A stretch of 64,000 bases of DNA from Pirellulales bacterium (GTDB lineage: Bacteria > Planctomycetota > Planctomycetia > Pirellulales > JANQPP01): the NCBI GenBank assembly GCA_028289405.1, contig JANQPP010000176.1, positions 62,001 through 126,000 of the forward strand. Reading direction: 5' to 3'. How positions within the stretch are numbered: the stretch's first letter is position 1; each line of letters begins with the position of its first letter. This document shows positions 16,586 to 24,597 of this stretch, piece by piece. The translations under genes and the position numbers were made by a program. The notes under the pieces are model-generated. The model saw nothing but the letters and a program-made list of their open reading frames with translations, ran no database searches and had not been told where the DNA came from.

Positions 16586-16819
16586 CTACGCAGTGGCGTC
16601 GTCAGCACCGTCGATGTCGGTGGTGGCTCGGTCGGCGTTTTCCGTGGTTGTGTTTTCGCCGCGATGAATCGCTTCATAAACTTCTTGGCGATGGACGGGA
16701 ACTTCCTTGGGAGCTTCCACGCCAAGTCGCACCTTGTCGCCGCGAATTTCCACGACGACAATCGTGATGTCGTTGTTTATGATGATACTTTCGTTCTTCT
16801 TCCGCGATAGAACCAACAT
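16586..16819 (-). CDS. csrA: carbon storage regulator (CsrA/RsmA)
   Basis: A 77-residue RNA-binding regulator that binds GGA motifs in mRNA leaders and alters translation. The N-terminal core MLVLSRKKNESIIINNDITI and VRLGVEAPKEVPVHRQEVYEAI is textbook CsrA, including the Arg residue in the PVHRxEVY motif used for RNA contact. The C-terminal 20 residues are a Thr/Asp-rich tail longer than in E. coli CsrA. ATG 16819 has AAGGAAG 6 bases ahead. It stands alone between long non-coding stretches. Confidence 0.97.
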   Translation of the reverse strand: MLVLSRKKNESIIINNDITIVVVEIRGDKVRLGVEAPKEVPVHRQEVYEAIHRGENTTTENADRATTDIDGADDATA

Positions 16820-17581
16820 GACCCACTTCCTTTAGAGTTTCTAGGCAGTATGCCGAACGTCTGCGACGGCAGAGCGCAAACCACCGAGTGAGCAACGACG
16901 GCTGATCACCCTTCGTCGTTCCATCAGTCTTGTACGGGTCAGACCTGCGCAAACCTATTCCTGGTTGACCAAGTACATCCTTCCTTCCACTCTACGTGGT
17001 AAAAATGCGGAGTCAAGGAACGCAATGAGACACCGCATTTTTTTCGCCGAATTCTCAGCCATTTGGCATGAGATTCGTAGTTATCGTGTTGGTCGGCAGG
17101 CGGAAATCCGAAGCGATCGATCTTCTCGGGGATGGGAATATTTCCTCATCCGAATTTCCGAAACCGATTCATAATATAACTTTACCGCGATCGCGTCAAG
17201 GCACATGAAAAACAGGTACCCTCGGAAAGAAGTTCCGGTCAGTCCGCCGAATATTTTGTGGAATTCGATCTCAGTGTTACCACAAGCGATGATTCCAGAC
17301 CTAGAGAAATAACACAAGTTATTATTGAAAAATAACTTACAAATACTGGACACTGTCCATCTCACGTTCCACATGCAAATTGGCGAGCTCCAGTCGCTTA
17401 AAAAAACTGGGCTATTCCGGGAACTATGGTCAGATATCTTTCCCCATCATCCGAAAAAAAATTCTTCCGGCTTCCAGGTGACGGTCATCCAGACCCCAAA
17501 GCTTGGGACCAACCGTGGTTATACCCCAAATGTCCTTTTGGGAAGTTGCCTCACTTCGGGGCGACGGCTCGTTAGCTTTTC
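16820..17581. other. long AT-richer intergenic region
   Basis: About 760 bases with no supported gene. The part from 17040 to 17460 is visibly richer in A and T than the surroundings. A perfect inverted repeat AAGTTATT-7-AATAACTT lies at 17316-17338. It probably holds the csrA promoter, which I could not define. Confidence 0.5.
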
Positions 17582-18085
17582 TCACGACGTGGGCGGTTTG
17601 GCTGGCGGCTTGTGCTGTCTACCTCCAGCAGCATGATCCTGGGGATCCCAGAGTTGGTCGAACCCCAACCAGAGTGCCCGCGCGTAGCGAAAAAACCAAA
17701 GTGGAAACAGAATACTGAATGCGATCAAGATTCCCAGCCGCTGCGGGTCAGAAAGCACGTCGCCAAAAAACATGGCGAAGTAGCCCACGGTGACGAGCAA
17801 CGCCGTCAGCCCGTAGTTCACGTAAATCGAACCCAGATAGAAACCAGGCTCCCGGGAAAACAAGAGGCCACAGTTCGGGCACGACTCGGCCATGCGAAAC
17901 CAGCCGAGGAAAAGAAGGCCCTCGCCACAGGCGGGGCAACGGAGCCGCATCGCGCGAGAAATCACTTTCCACATCTTTAGTAATTGGCCGTTGAGCAAAT
18001 CGGTGGGTGGACGTTCACGAACTTCTTCGCCAAACTTGGCATGTTGAATCCGGGCATCCTCGGCCCGGTTTCCGAGAGGTTTCAC
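17582..18085 (-). CDS. DUF983 family zinc-ribbon membrane protein
   Basis: Up to 167 residues. A zinc ribbon formed by CPACG and CPNCG (about residues 50-75, RLRCPACGEGLLFLGWFRM and ESCPNCGLLFSREPGFYLG) precedes two membrane helices (about 88-108 and 120-140), which is the DUF983 layout. The function is unknown; members often sit near cytochrome oxidase genes, but none is seen here. The start is unsure: GTG 18085 gives a 37-residue lead-in, while ATG at about 17977 would begin just before the zinc ribbon. It is divergent from the small membrane protein at 18115. Confidence 0.85.
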   Translation of the reverse strand: MKPLGNRAEDARIQHAKFGEEVRERPPTDLLNGQLLKMWKVISRAMRLRCPACGEGLLFLGWFRMAESCPNCGLLFSREPGFYLGSIYVNYGLTALLVTVGYFAMFFGDVLSDPQRLGILIAFSILFPLWFFRYARALWLGFDQLWDPQDHAAGGRQHKPPAKPPTS

Positions 18086-18114
18086 GCTATCATCTTTGGA
18101 ACATCCATTTCCCT

Positions 18115-18279
18115 ATGCGGCAGCTCGGGCGAACCTTGGAGATACTGGGCCTGATTCTCCTTCCAGTGGGGATGGCCATGCAGCTCACGGGAGTCTCGGT
18201 ACGCAACATGCTACTACTCATGGTTCTGGGTTTTAGCTTGTTTTACATTGGCCGGCTACTGGAGGGTTGGAGCGGCTGA
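18115..18279 (+). CDS. small two-helix membrane protein
   Basis: A 54-residue protein: a basic start (MRQLGRT), a helix LEILGLILLPVGMAMQLTG, a short loop VSVRN, and a second helix MLLLMVLGFSLFYIGRLLEG. The clean hairpin topology and charge pattern look like a real gene rather than a chance frame, and small proteins of this type occur in planctomycetes. I cannot assign a function. It is divergent from the DUF983 gene, sharing a 29-base gap, and overlaps the start of the following frame. Confidence 0.6.
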   Translation: MRQLGRTLEILGLILLPVGMAMQLTGVSVRNMLLLMVLGFSLFYIGRLLEGWSG

Positions 18280-20639
18280 AGTTCAAAGAAGTCGCGATTC
18301 CATCTCCAGAGACATTACGACCATACCGCACGCTTACTCGACTTCGGGCGTCGATCGGGTCGCGAGTCTCGCGTGAACCATGGGGTGTATCCGTTTTGTT
18401 GTTTGGCGTTGAAATTGAACGTCTGATCCTCTCACGGCCACGCCCGTCTCGCGGCATCTCCGCCGGGCTCAGCAGAGACCACCGCGCGCGAAGGTGGGTA
18501 TGCTTCGCGGCCGCCTTCATCGCTGCATGTCGCTGTGCCATCGCCAGTGATTTATCGCGAGTTCCCGAACTTTCCCAGCAGGGAAAAGTCGAGTTGGCCA
18601 CGGCCCATGACTTCCTGGAAGAAGGACTATGGGACGACGCGTTCGACATCCTGGATCGCGTGGCCGAAGAGCACGATGGACTACTGGTCCGCGTGGAAGA
18701 TTCTAGGCTCTATTGGCCGGTGCGGAACTTCGTGCACTTCACGATATGTCGGCTCCCTCTGGCGGGGCGTCAGGCCTACCGGCGGCGTGTGGATCGAATT
18801 GTACAGGAACAATACCTTCAAGCGGTCGAGGAGCGGAATCCCCGAAAGCTCCGGCAACTCTCAGAGCAATTCTTCGCCAGCAGTTGGGGAGATGACGCGC
18901 TGTTGGCATTGGGAGATATCTCACTGCAAAACGGCGAATTCGATGCCGCGAAAAGCTATTGGGAACGCATCTTTCCTGCCTTCAAGGCAGAACTTGGATC
19001 ACGAATTACAAATTCCGAGATACCGAATCGGGAAGTGAGGGCCACGCCGGAGGTATTGCTGGGAGAGTATCCCGATAGCGATCTCTCCGTCGCGGATGTC
19101 CGGGCGAGACTCGCCTTGGCGGCGATTTGGCAAGGCCACGGCGAGGAGGCGGCTCGGCATCTCAAGCATCTGCGTGACGCGCACCCCGACGCCATGGGCA
19201 AGTGGGGAGGGCGCGAGGTTTCCTACGTGGCCAGGTTGACGGAATTGCTCAATGCTGACACTCCCGAAGCCCGGCGGGCGGATCGAGAATGGACGACCTA
19301 TCGCGGAAATCCGGCGCGATGCCCCAGGCCAAGTCACGTGAACTTTGCTCGTGTGGCCTGGACGGCGCGCTTGCCCAAACCGCGAATCGTGCCGCGCTCG
19401 GGTCTCTTTTCCCGGCCACGTCAAGCGGGTGACGGCAAACCACCCGAGACGCCGTTTCCCGCGTATCATCCCGTGCAAACTCGGCTCGGCGAACGGGATT
19501 ATGTATTCTTGAGCACAGTACAAGGCATTTATGCCTGGGACCTCATCACGGGGCAGCCGGCGTGGGGAACCTCCGGCGAAGCCCGCATCTATCGGCCGCC
19601 TTCCGACCAAAGCTCCAAACCTCCGCGCGACAGCGGCTCCGCTCTTCACACTCTCACGGTGTGTGGCAACCACCTTTTGGCCCGGACTGGGCATGCTTCA
19701 TCGCACCGTCCCTCGAACATGCGGTCGGTGGCCACGCTTTCGCGGATTGTGTGTTTGGACCTCTCCATGGAAGGGAAACTGGCCTGGCAACTCCCCTCCA
19801 GCGAGGACGAGGAACGCTTCGCGGATGAAGGCTGGGCGTATGAGGGAACGCCGTTATGTGACGGTTCCCTGGCGTTCGTGGGCTTGCGACGAACCGCCTC
19901 CATGCATGAATTGTTCGTGGAGGCCCATGACGTGTCTTCCGGAGAACTCGTCTGGCGGCAGTTCATTGGTGCCAGCATGCCGCCTCGGGGGGGCTCAAGC
20001 GAGGAAACGGTCGTGCCGAGACTGTTTACCATGCATGGGGATACGCTGTATTACCACACGGGTGTGGGAACCGTCGTGGCGCTGGACACGGCGACTGGCA
20101 GGATACGCTGGCTGCGCGTCCTGCCACGCGATGAACAGCAAGAGCATGATTCGGCGAGTGCCGCACCAGATCATGCGGATCCGTGTCTGATCGCAGATCG
20201 AAGACTCTTCGTGGCTCCCGCCAGAATGCGGAGAGTCTTCGCTATCGATCCCGACACAGGCCGCCTTTGGTGGACCACGCCGCTGGAAGACGAACCGTGC
20301 GTGGATTTACTAGGGGTTTCTCCGGGAAAGTTGATCGTCTCGGGAAAGCGGTTACATGCCCTGGACGTAGACACGGGCACCCTTCGTTGGAGTTGGCCCA
20401 TCGCACGGCAATCTCTGGGTTATGCCCAAGGTTTGGTCTCGGGAGACAAGATCTATTGGCCTACCTCCCGCAATGAGATCGAGGTCATCGGAGTGGAGTC
20501 GGGCCGACCGGTGGAGCAGCCCTTTCGCCTGGAAGGATTGGGACTGCAAAGCGGAAATCTCGCTGTCATGGGGGGCGCTTTCGTGATTACGTCTTCGGAT
20601 CGACTGAACGTCTTATGTTTTCCACGGAGCAAGCCTTGA
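18267..20639 (+). CDS. PQQ-like beta-propeller protein with TPR-like N-terminus
   Basis: Up to 790 residues, probably exported: a hydrophobic segment WVCFAAAFIAACRCAIASDL lies near residue 77, so the true start is likely inside the first 75 codons, although no good start with a ribosome binding site is visible. Residues of about 95-330 look like TPR/helical repeats (ELATAHDFLEEGLWDDAFDI; DDALLALGDISLQNGEFDAA). Residues 345-790 contain PQQ-like propeller blades with repeated VVALDTATGRIRW, VFAIDPDTGRLWW and LHALDVDTGTLRWSW. Such proteins are common in planctomycetes and are thought to be periplasmic scaffolds; whether a quinone cofactor binds is unknown. Confidence 0.8.
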   Translation: MERLKFKEVAIPSPETLRPYRTLTRLRASIGSRVSREPWGVSVLLFGVEIERLILSRPRPSRGISAGLSRDHRARRWVCFAAAFIAACRCAIASDLSRVPELSQQGKVELATAHDFLEEGLWDDAFDILDRVAEEHDGLLVRVEDSRLYWPVRNFVHFTICRLPLAGRQAYRRRVDRIVQEQYLQAVEERNPRKLRQLSEQFFASSWGDDALLALGDISLQNGEFDAAKSYWERIFPAFKAELGSRITNSEIPNREVRATPEVLLGEYPDSDLSVADVRARLALAAIWQGHGEEAARHLKHLRDAHPDAMGKWGGREVSYVARLTELLNADTPEARRADREWTTYRGNPARCPRPSHVNFARVAWTARLPKPRIVPRSGLFSRPRQAGDGKPPETPFPAYHPVQTRLGERDYVFLSTVQGIYAWDLITGQPAWGTSGEARIYRPPSDQSSKPPRDSGSALHTLTVCGNHLLARTGHASSHRPSNMRSVATLSRIVCLDLSMEGKLAWQLPSSEDEERFADEGWAYEGTPLCDGSLAFVGLRRTASMHELFVEAHDVSSGELVWRQFIGASMPPRGGSSEETVVPRLFTMHGDTLYYHTGVGTVVALDTATGRIRWLRVLPRDEQQEHDSASAAPDHADPCLIADRRLFVAPARMRRVFAIDPDTGRLWWTTPLEDEPCVDLLGVSPGKLIVSGKRLHALDVDTGTLRWSWPIARQSLGYAQGLVSGDKIYWPTSRNEIEVIGVESGRPVEQPFRLEGLGLQSGNLAVMGGAFVITSSDRLNVLCFPRSKP

Positions 20640-20733
20640 CGGTGTTCCGCACGGCGGAGCAGGTGTGCACGATGTTTTGACCCCTGTTTCGGGGATGTGG
20701 TATCCTGGATTCGAAAGGAGAAATAATCCGAAC

Positions 20734-20997
20734 ATGGCGAGCGATGTGTCTCGTGAGAACGAAGATTTCATCGAGCAGGAGATTGCCGCCGGGCGGTTCC
20801 GCGACCGCCAGGAAGCACTCAATGCGGGGATCGGCCTACTCCGACAGCAGAGGGCGCTAACTGATCGGCTGGCGCATAGTCGCCGCCAACTCGATCAGGG
20901 CGAGTACGTGGAATTCGACTCCGACAGCCTGCGCGGGCTGTTCAACGACCTCAAGCAACGGGTACGCGGAGAGGTCTCCGGCCCTCATGTCGAATAG
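20734..20997 (+). CDS. parD: ParD-like antitoxin
   Basis: An 87-residue antitoxin. The first half (FIEQEIAAGRFRDRQEALNAG) is the ribbon-helix-helix motif of the ParD/CopG type, which binds its own operator; the acidic C-terminal half (LDQGEYVEFDSDSLRGLFND) would wrap around the toxin. ATG 20734 has AAAGGAG at 20714-20720. Its end overlaps the toxin gene by 11 bases, the usual coupling for such pairs. It should repress its own operon. Confidence 0.9.
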   Translation: MASDVSRENEDFIEQEIAAGRFRDRQEALNAGIGLLRQQRALTDRLAHSRRQLDQGEYVEFDSDSLRGLFNDLKQRVRGEVSGPHVE

Positions 20998-21307
20998 AAC
21001 GTTTCGCCTTTCCCGCCAGGCGCTCGACGACCTGACGCAGATCACCGACTACATCGCAGCCGACAATCCCTCCGCCGCCGAGCGTGTTCTCGACACCCTG
21101 CTCGCCTCCTGTGAATTGCTGGGAGAAAACCCGGAAGCCGGAGTATCTCGCCACGATTTGCGTCCTCATCTGCGCATGTTCGTGCCCGGCCCGCCTGCCG
21201 CCAATTACATCATTTTCTATTACCCCATCTCCGGCGGGATTGAGATTTCGGACGTGATACATGCCAAACGCGACTGGCCGGCGCTGTTTCTACGGAAAGA
21301 CCGCTAG
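20987..21307 (+). CDS. parE: ParE/RelE-superfamily toxin
   Basis: A 106-residue toxin. FRLSRQALDDLTQITDYIAADNPSAAERVL followed by LGENPEAGVSRHDLRPHLRMF and YIIFYYPISGGIEISDVIHAKRDW is the standard ParE pattern (two N-terminal helices and a four-strand sheet). ParE toxins inhibit DNA gyrase, while related RelE toxins cut mRNA; the sequence favours ParE. It overlaps the antitoxin gene and lies just left of the specialised lipid cluster. A toxin-antitoxin pair next to such a cluster may help keep it in the genome, but this is only a suggestion. Confidence 0.92.
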   Translation: MSNRTFRLSRQALDDLTQITDYIAADNPSAAERVLDTLLASCELLGENPEAGVSRHDLRPHLRMFVPGPPAANYIIFYYPISGGIEISDVIHAKRDWPALFLRKDR

Positions 21308-21461
21308 TATTGACGCTTTCGCCGTCTTGAAAGGAGTTCGGAGGAACGCAAAAAATTGGCGGTGACTCCAGCGGGAGTATCCGGGGCTCGTTCGCGCTTG
21401 CGGATGAAATGGCGAATCGTTAGCTTCAAAGTTTCGCCGTGGGGAAGTTGGGGAAATCGGG

Positions 21462-22706
21462 ATGATCGCTAGCCTTCCAAACAGCCAGCGCGTGGTCATT
21501 ACAGGCATTGGGCTGACGTCGCCCAACGGAAATTCGCTGTGCGAGTTCCGGGAGGGACTCTTGGAAGGCCGCAGCGGCGTGCGCGATTATGAAATTCGCT
21601 ATGTCGGCAAGACTTTGGCCGGTGTCTGCACCTTCGACGATCTCAAATACCAGAAGCGTAAAGAGGTGCGGCGTGGGACCCGCGCCGGCAGCGTCGGAAT
21701 TTATTGCGCCCGCGAGGCGATCGAAGCCTCGGGACTGGACTGGGCGAATGTCGATCCGGCTCAGGTAGGTGTGTACGTCGGCGTAACGGAGCACGGCAAC
21801 GTTGAAACCGAGAACGAGATCTACGAGATCAAGGGCTACGACTACGACACGAAGTATTGGTCGCACCACCATAATCCGCGGACGGTGGCTAACAATCCGG
21901 CGGGAGAGATCTCGCTGAATTTGGGAATCACCGGACCGCACTACACCTTGGGCGCCGCCTGCGCGGCAGGCAATGTCGGCCTAATTCAAGGCGCGCAAAT
22001 GTTGCGGCTCGGCGAATGTGAAGTTGCCTTGGCCGGAGGAGTTTCCGAAAGCATTCACACCTTTGGAATCTTCGCCAGTTTTCGCAGCCAAGGGGCACTC
22101 GCCGAACACCAAGATCCCACCAAGGCGTCACGCCCTTTCGACCGCGCACGAAATGGCATCGTGGTCGCCGAAGGGGGGTGTATCTGCGTCCTGGAAACGT
22201 ATGAGCGCGCGGCAGCCCGGGGCACGAAGATTTATGGCGAACTTGTAGGTTACTCCATCAACAGCGATGCCACGGACTTCGTGCTTCCCAACCCCCAGCG
22301 GCAAGCCGAATGCGTCCGCCTCGCGCTCCGCAGAGCGGGCATTGCTCCCGAGCAAGCCGATATCGTGAGCACGCATGCCACCGGAACTTCCAGCGGCGAT
22401 ATCCAAGAATGCCAGGCACTCGCCGAAGTCTTTCAGGGAAGCCCGCGGACCCGATTCAACAACACAAAGAGCTACATTGGCCACGCCATGGGGGCTGCCG
22501 GCACGCTCGAACTGTGCGGAAACCTGCCCGCGTTCGAGGACGGTTTGTGCCATCCCACGCTCAATGTGGATGAATTGGACCCCGAATGCCAGTTGCCGGG
22601 GTTGGTCACCGACGGTCCCCGGGCGTTGGACAAGGTGACGTACATCGTCAATAATTCCTTCGGGATGTTGGGGATCAATTCGGTCGTGATCGTCAAGCGA
22701 GTGTGA
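21462..22706 (+). CDS. diverged beta-ketoacyl synthase (KAS II-like) of specialised cluster
   Basis: A 414-residue thiolase-fold condensing enzyme. The catalytic set is complete: Cys167 (GAACAAGN), His305 (STHATGTSSGD), Lys336 and His341 (NNTKSYIGHAMGAAG). It differs from the housekeeping FabF in this window in two ways: the first His motif reads HATGT instead of HGTST, and the gating loop reads NSFGMLGIN (Met402, Leu403) instead of NSFGFGG. In FabF that Phe controls entry of the acyl chain, so chain handling is likely altered. ATG 21462 is preceded by a purine-rich GGGGAAATCGGG. It is the first gene of a six-gene plus-strand cluster with its own carrier protein. Confidence 0.92.
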   Translation: MIASLPNSQRVVITGIGLTSPNGNSLCEFREGLLEGRSGVRDYEIRYVGKTLAGVCTFDDLKYQKRKEVRRGTRAGSVGIYCAREAIEASGLDWANVDPAQVGVYVGVTEHGNVETENEIYEIKGYDYDTKYWSHHHNPRTVANNPAGEISLNLGITGPHYTLGAACAAGNVGLIQGAQMLRLGECEVALAGGVSESIHTFGIFASFRSQGALAEHQDPTKASRPFDRARNGIVVAEGGCICVLETYERAAARGTKIYGELVGYSINSDATDFVLPNPQRQAECVRLALRRAGIAPEQADIVSTHATGTSSGDIQECQALAEVFQGSPRTRFNNTKSYIGHAMGAAGTLELCGNLPAFEDGLCHPTLNVDELDPECQLPGLVTDGPRALDKVTYIVNNSFGMLGINSVVIVKRV

Positions 22707-22813
22707 AGTCCGGCGTCTCGTTTGGCGATCCACTCACGTTTGGATAGGTGCCCAGGGGCGCGAATGCGGCCAGAGGTTCGTCAGGAAGCTAAGAGAGACG
22801 GAGAAAATCACGT

Positions 22814-23074
22814 ATGACTTCGGTGGAGATACGGGAAATTATTCTGGATATTTTGGAGGGAATCGCTCCTGACGATGACCTTTCCAATCTGAACGACGAG
22901 CAGCCTTTCCGGGAACAGCTCGAATTGGACAGCATGGACTTCCTGGACATCGTGATGGAACTCCGCAAGCGTTACCGCATCCAGATTCCCGAAGAGGATT
23001 ATCCTCAACTCGCCAGTATGCAAAGCACGGTCGAATATCTCGAACCGCGCATGAAAGATCTTCAGAAGGTGTGA
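22814..23074 (+). CDS. acyl carrier protein of specialised cluster
   Basis: An 86-residue carrier protein with phosphopantetheine site Ser40 in QLELDSMDFLDIVMEL. It is clearly different from the housekeeping AcpP at 516: the motif is LDSMD instead of GADSLD, and the C-terminus is extended with a basic tail (EPRMKDLQKV). ATG 22814 follows a GAGACGGAGAAAA purine stretch. It lies 107 bases after the diverged ketosynthase and 110 bases before the first flavoenzyme, and it probably carries the intermediates of this pathway. Confidence 0.93.
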   Translation: MTSVEIREIILDILEGIAPDDDLSNLNDEQPFREQLELDSMDFLDIVMELRKRYRIQIPEEDYPQLASMQSTVEYLEPRMKDLQKV

Positions 23075-23183
23075 TCTTCGGTTCGTCACACCTAATTTCA
23101 TTCGGCATGTAGCCGGCTCGCACCGCCGATTTCATTGCGTGCTGGCAGCAAACCGTGCTTCGTTCCGGATAGTTCACGTAGCC

Positions 23184-24569
23184 ATGTACGATACGGCGAT
23201 CATTGGCGCGGGCATGTCCGGTTTGGCGGCGGGGATCCGCTTAGCCTATTACGACCGCCGGGTTTGCATCCTGGAACGGCACACCACGATCGGGGGCCTG
23301 AATTCGTTTTACCGGCTGGCGGGCCGTAATTACGACGTGGGATTGCACGCGGTCACGAACTTCACTCCCAAAGGGACGAAGAAAGGGCCTCTGGCCCGTC
23401 TCTTGCGGCAATTGCGGATCGGCTGGGACGAATTTTCTCTCACACCGCAAGTCGGCTCGCGGATCGCGTTCCCGGATGCCACACTGAATTTCGGTAACGG
23501 GCTCGACCTGTTACTGGCGGAGGTGGATGCGAAATTCCCCACCGAGCGAGACAACTTCCGCCGGATGTTGGCGGACATCGCGGACTATGACGCGGTGCAA
23601 CCGGGCATGATGGAACGCTCCGCTCGCGAATTCGTCGCCTCGCATTTGCGCGATCCGCTGCTGGCCGAAATGATTTTCTGCCCGCTGATGTACTACGGCA
23701 ACGCCCGCGAACATGACATGGACTTCGGGCAGTTCTGCATCATGTTCCGCAGCATCTTTTGCGAAGGTTTCGCGCGGCCCTGGGCCGGTGTACGGATCAT
23801 CCTCAAAAAATTGGTCCGAAGGTTTCGTGAACTGGGAGGCGAACTCCGGCTGCGGGCGGGAGTGCAGCGGATGGACGTTGCCCGCGACTCCGTGACGCGG
23901 CTAGTCTTGGACGATGGTGAGGAAATCGAAGCCAAACAGGTTCTTTCCTCGGCCGGCTGGAGGGAAACCATGCATCTCTGTGGCCAGACACGGAATTCCC
24001 AAGAGGCTGCTCGTGAATCCGGGCAGCTCTCGTTCGTGGAATGCATTTCCGTGCTCGACCGCCAGCCGCGAGAGTTGGGGCACGACCGCACGATTGTGTT
24101 CTTCAACGATTCGCCGACTTTCCACTGGCGAAAGCCGGAATCAATCGTGGATTTGCGCAGCGGCGTGATCTGTTCGCCCAACAATTTCCAATATGAAACG
24201 CCCTTGGACGAAGGTATCCTTCGGGTCACGAATCTCGCCAACTACGATTCCTGGCGCTCGCTGCAGGAGAGTGAGTACCGTTTGGCCAAACTTTCATGGT
24301 ACGATCGCGTGGTCGAGTCGGCGGTTCGCTTCGTGCCGGATTACCGCAGCCACGTCGTGGCCACGGATATGTTCACGCCCACGACGGTCGAACGCTTCAC
24401 GGGCCACGAAAACGGCGCGGTGTATGGCGCGCCGCGGAAACGATTCGACGGCACGACGCCCCTAAAAAATTTATTTATCTGTGGCACGGACCAAGGGTTC
24501 GTGGGGATCATCGGTGCCATGGTGAGCGGGATCACCATCGCCAACCAACACCTACTGCAAAACCATTGA
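23184..24569 (+). CDS. CrtI-like FAD-dependent oxidoreductase 1
   Basis: A 461-residue flavoenzyme. The N-terminal Rossmann motif is AIIGAGMSGLAAGIRLAYYD with ILERHTTIGGLNSF, and a C-terminal FAD motif LFICGTDQGFVGIIGAMVSG closes the fold; this is the phytoene desaturase/carotene isomerase (CrtI/COG1233) superfamily. Members act on long unsaturated lipid chains (desaturation, saturation or isomerisation). There is no other carotenoid gene here; the partners are acyl-ACP enzymes, so an acyl-ACP or lipid-bound substrate is inferred. The ATG at 23184 is chosen because the Rossmann motif begins five residues later; the frame is open further upstream. The gene is 29 bases ahead of a second family member. 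Confidence 0.88.
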   Translation: MYDTAIIGAGMSGLAAGIRLAYYDRRVCILERHTTIGGLNSFYRLAGRNYDVGLHAVTNFTPKGTKKGPLARLLRQLRIGWDEFSLTPQVGSRIAFPDATLNFGNGLDLLLAEVDAKFPTERDNFRRMLADIADYDAVQPGMMERSAREFVASHLRDPLLAEMIFCPLMYYGNAREHDMDFGQFCIMFRSIFCEGFARPWAGVRIILKKLVRRFRELGGELRLRAGVQRMDVARDSVTRLVLDDGEEIEAKQVLSSAGWRETMHLCGQTRNSQEAARESGQLSFVECISVLDRQPRELGHDRTIVFFNDSPTFHWRKPESIVDLRSGVICSPNNFQYETPLDEGILRVTNLANYDSWRSLQESEYRLAKLSWYDRVVESAVRFVPDYRSHVVATDMFTPTTVERFTGHENGAVYGAPRKRFDGTTPLKNLFICGTDQGFVGIIGAMVSGITIANQHLLQNH

Positions 24570-24597
24570 CGCCCGTTCTTCTTCGGACGAATTCCAT

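Noticed and set aside
17081..17374. 97-codon minus-strand frame in the csrA-DUF983 gap
   Set aside because: It has no ribosome binding site, mixed composition and no recognisable domain, in an AT-rich non-coding stretch.
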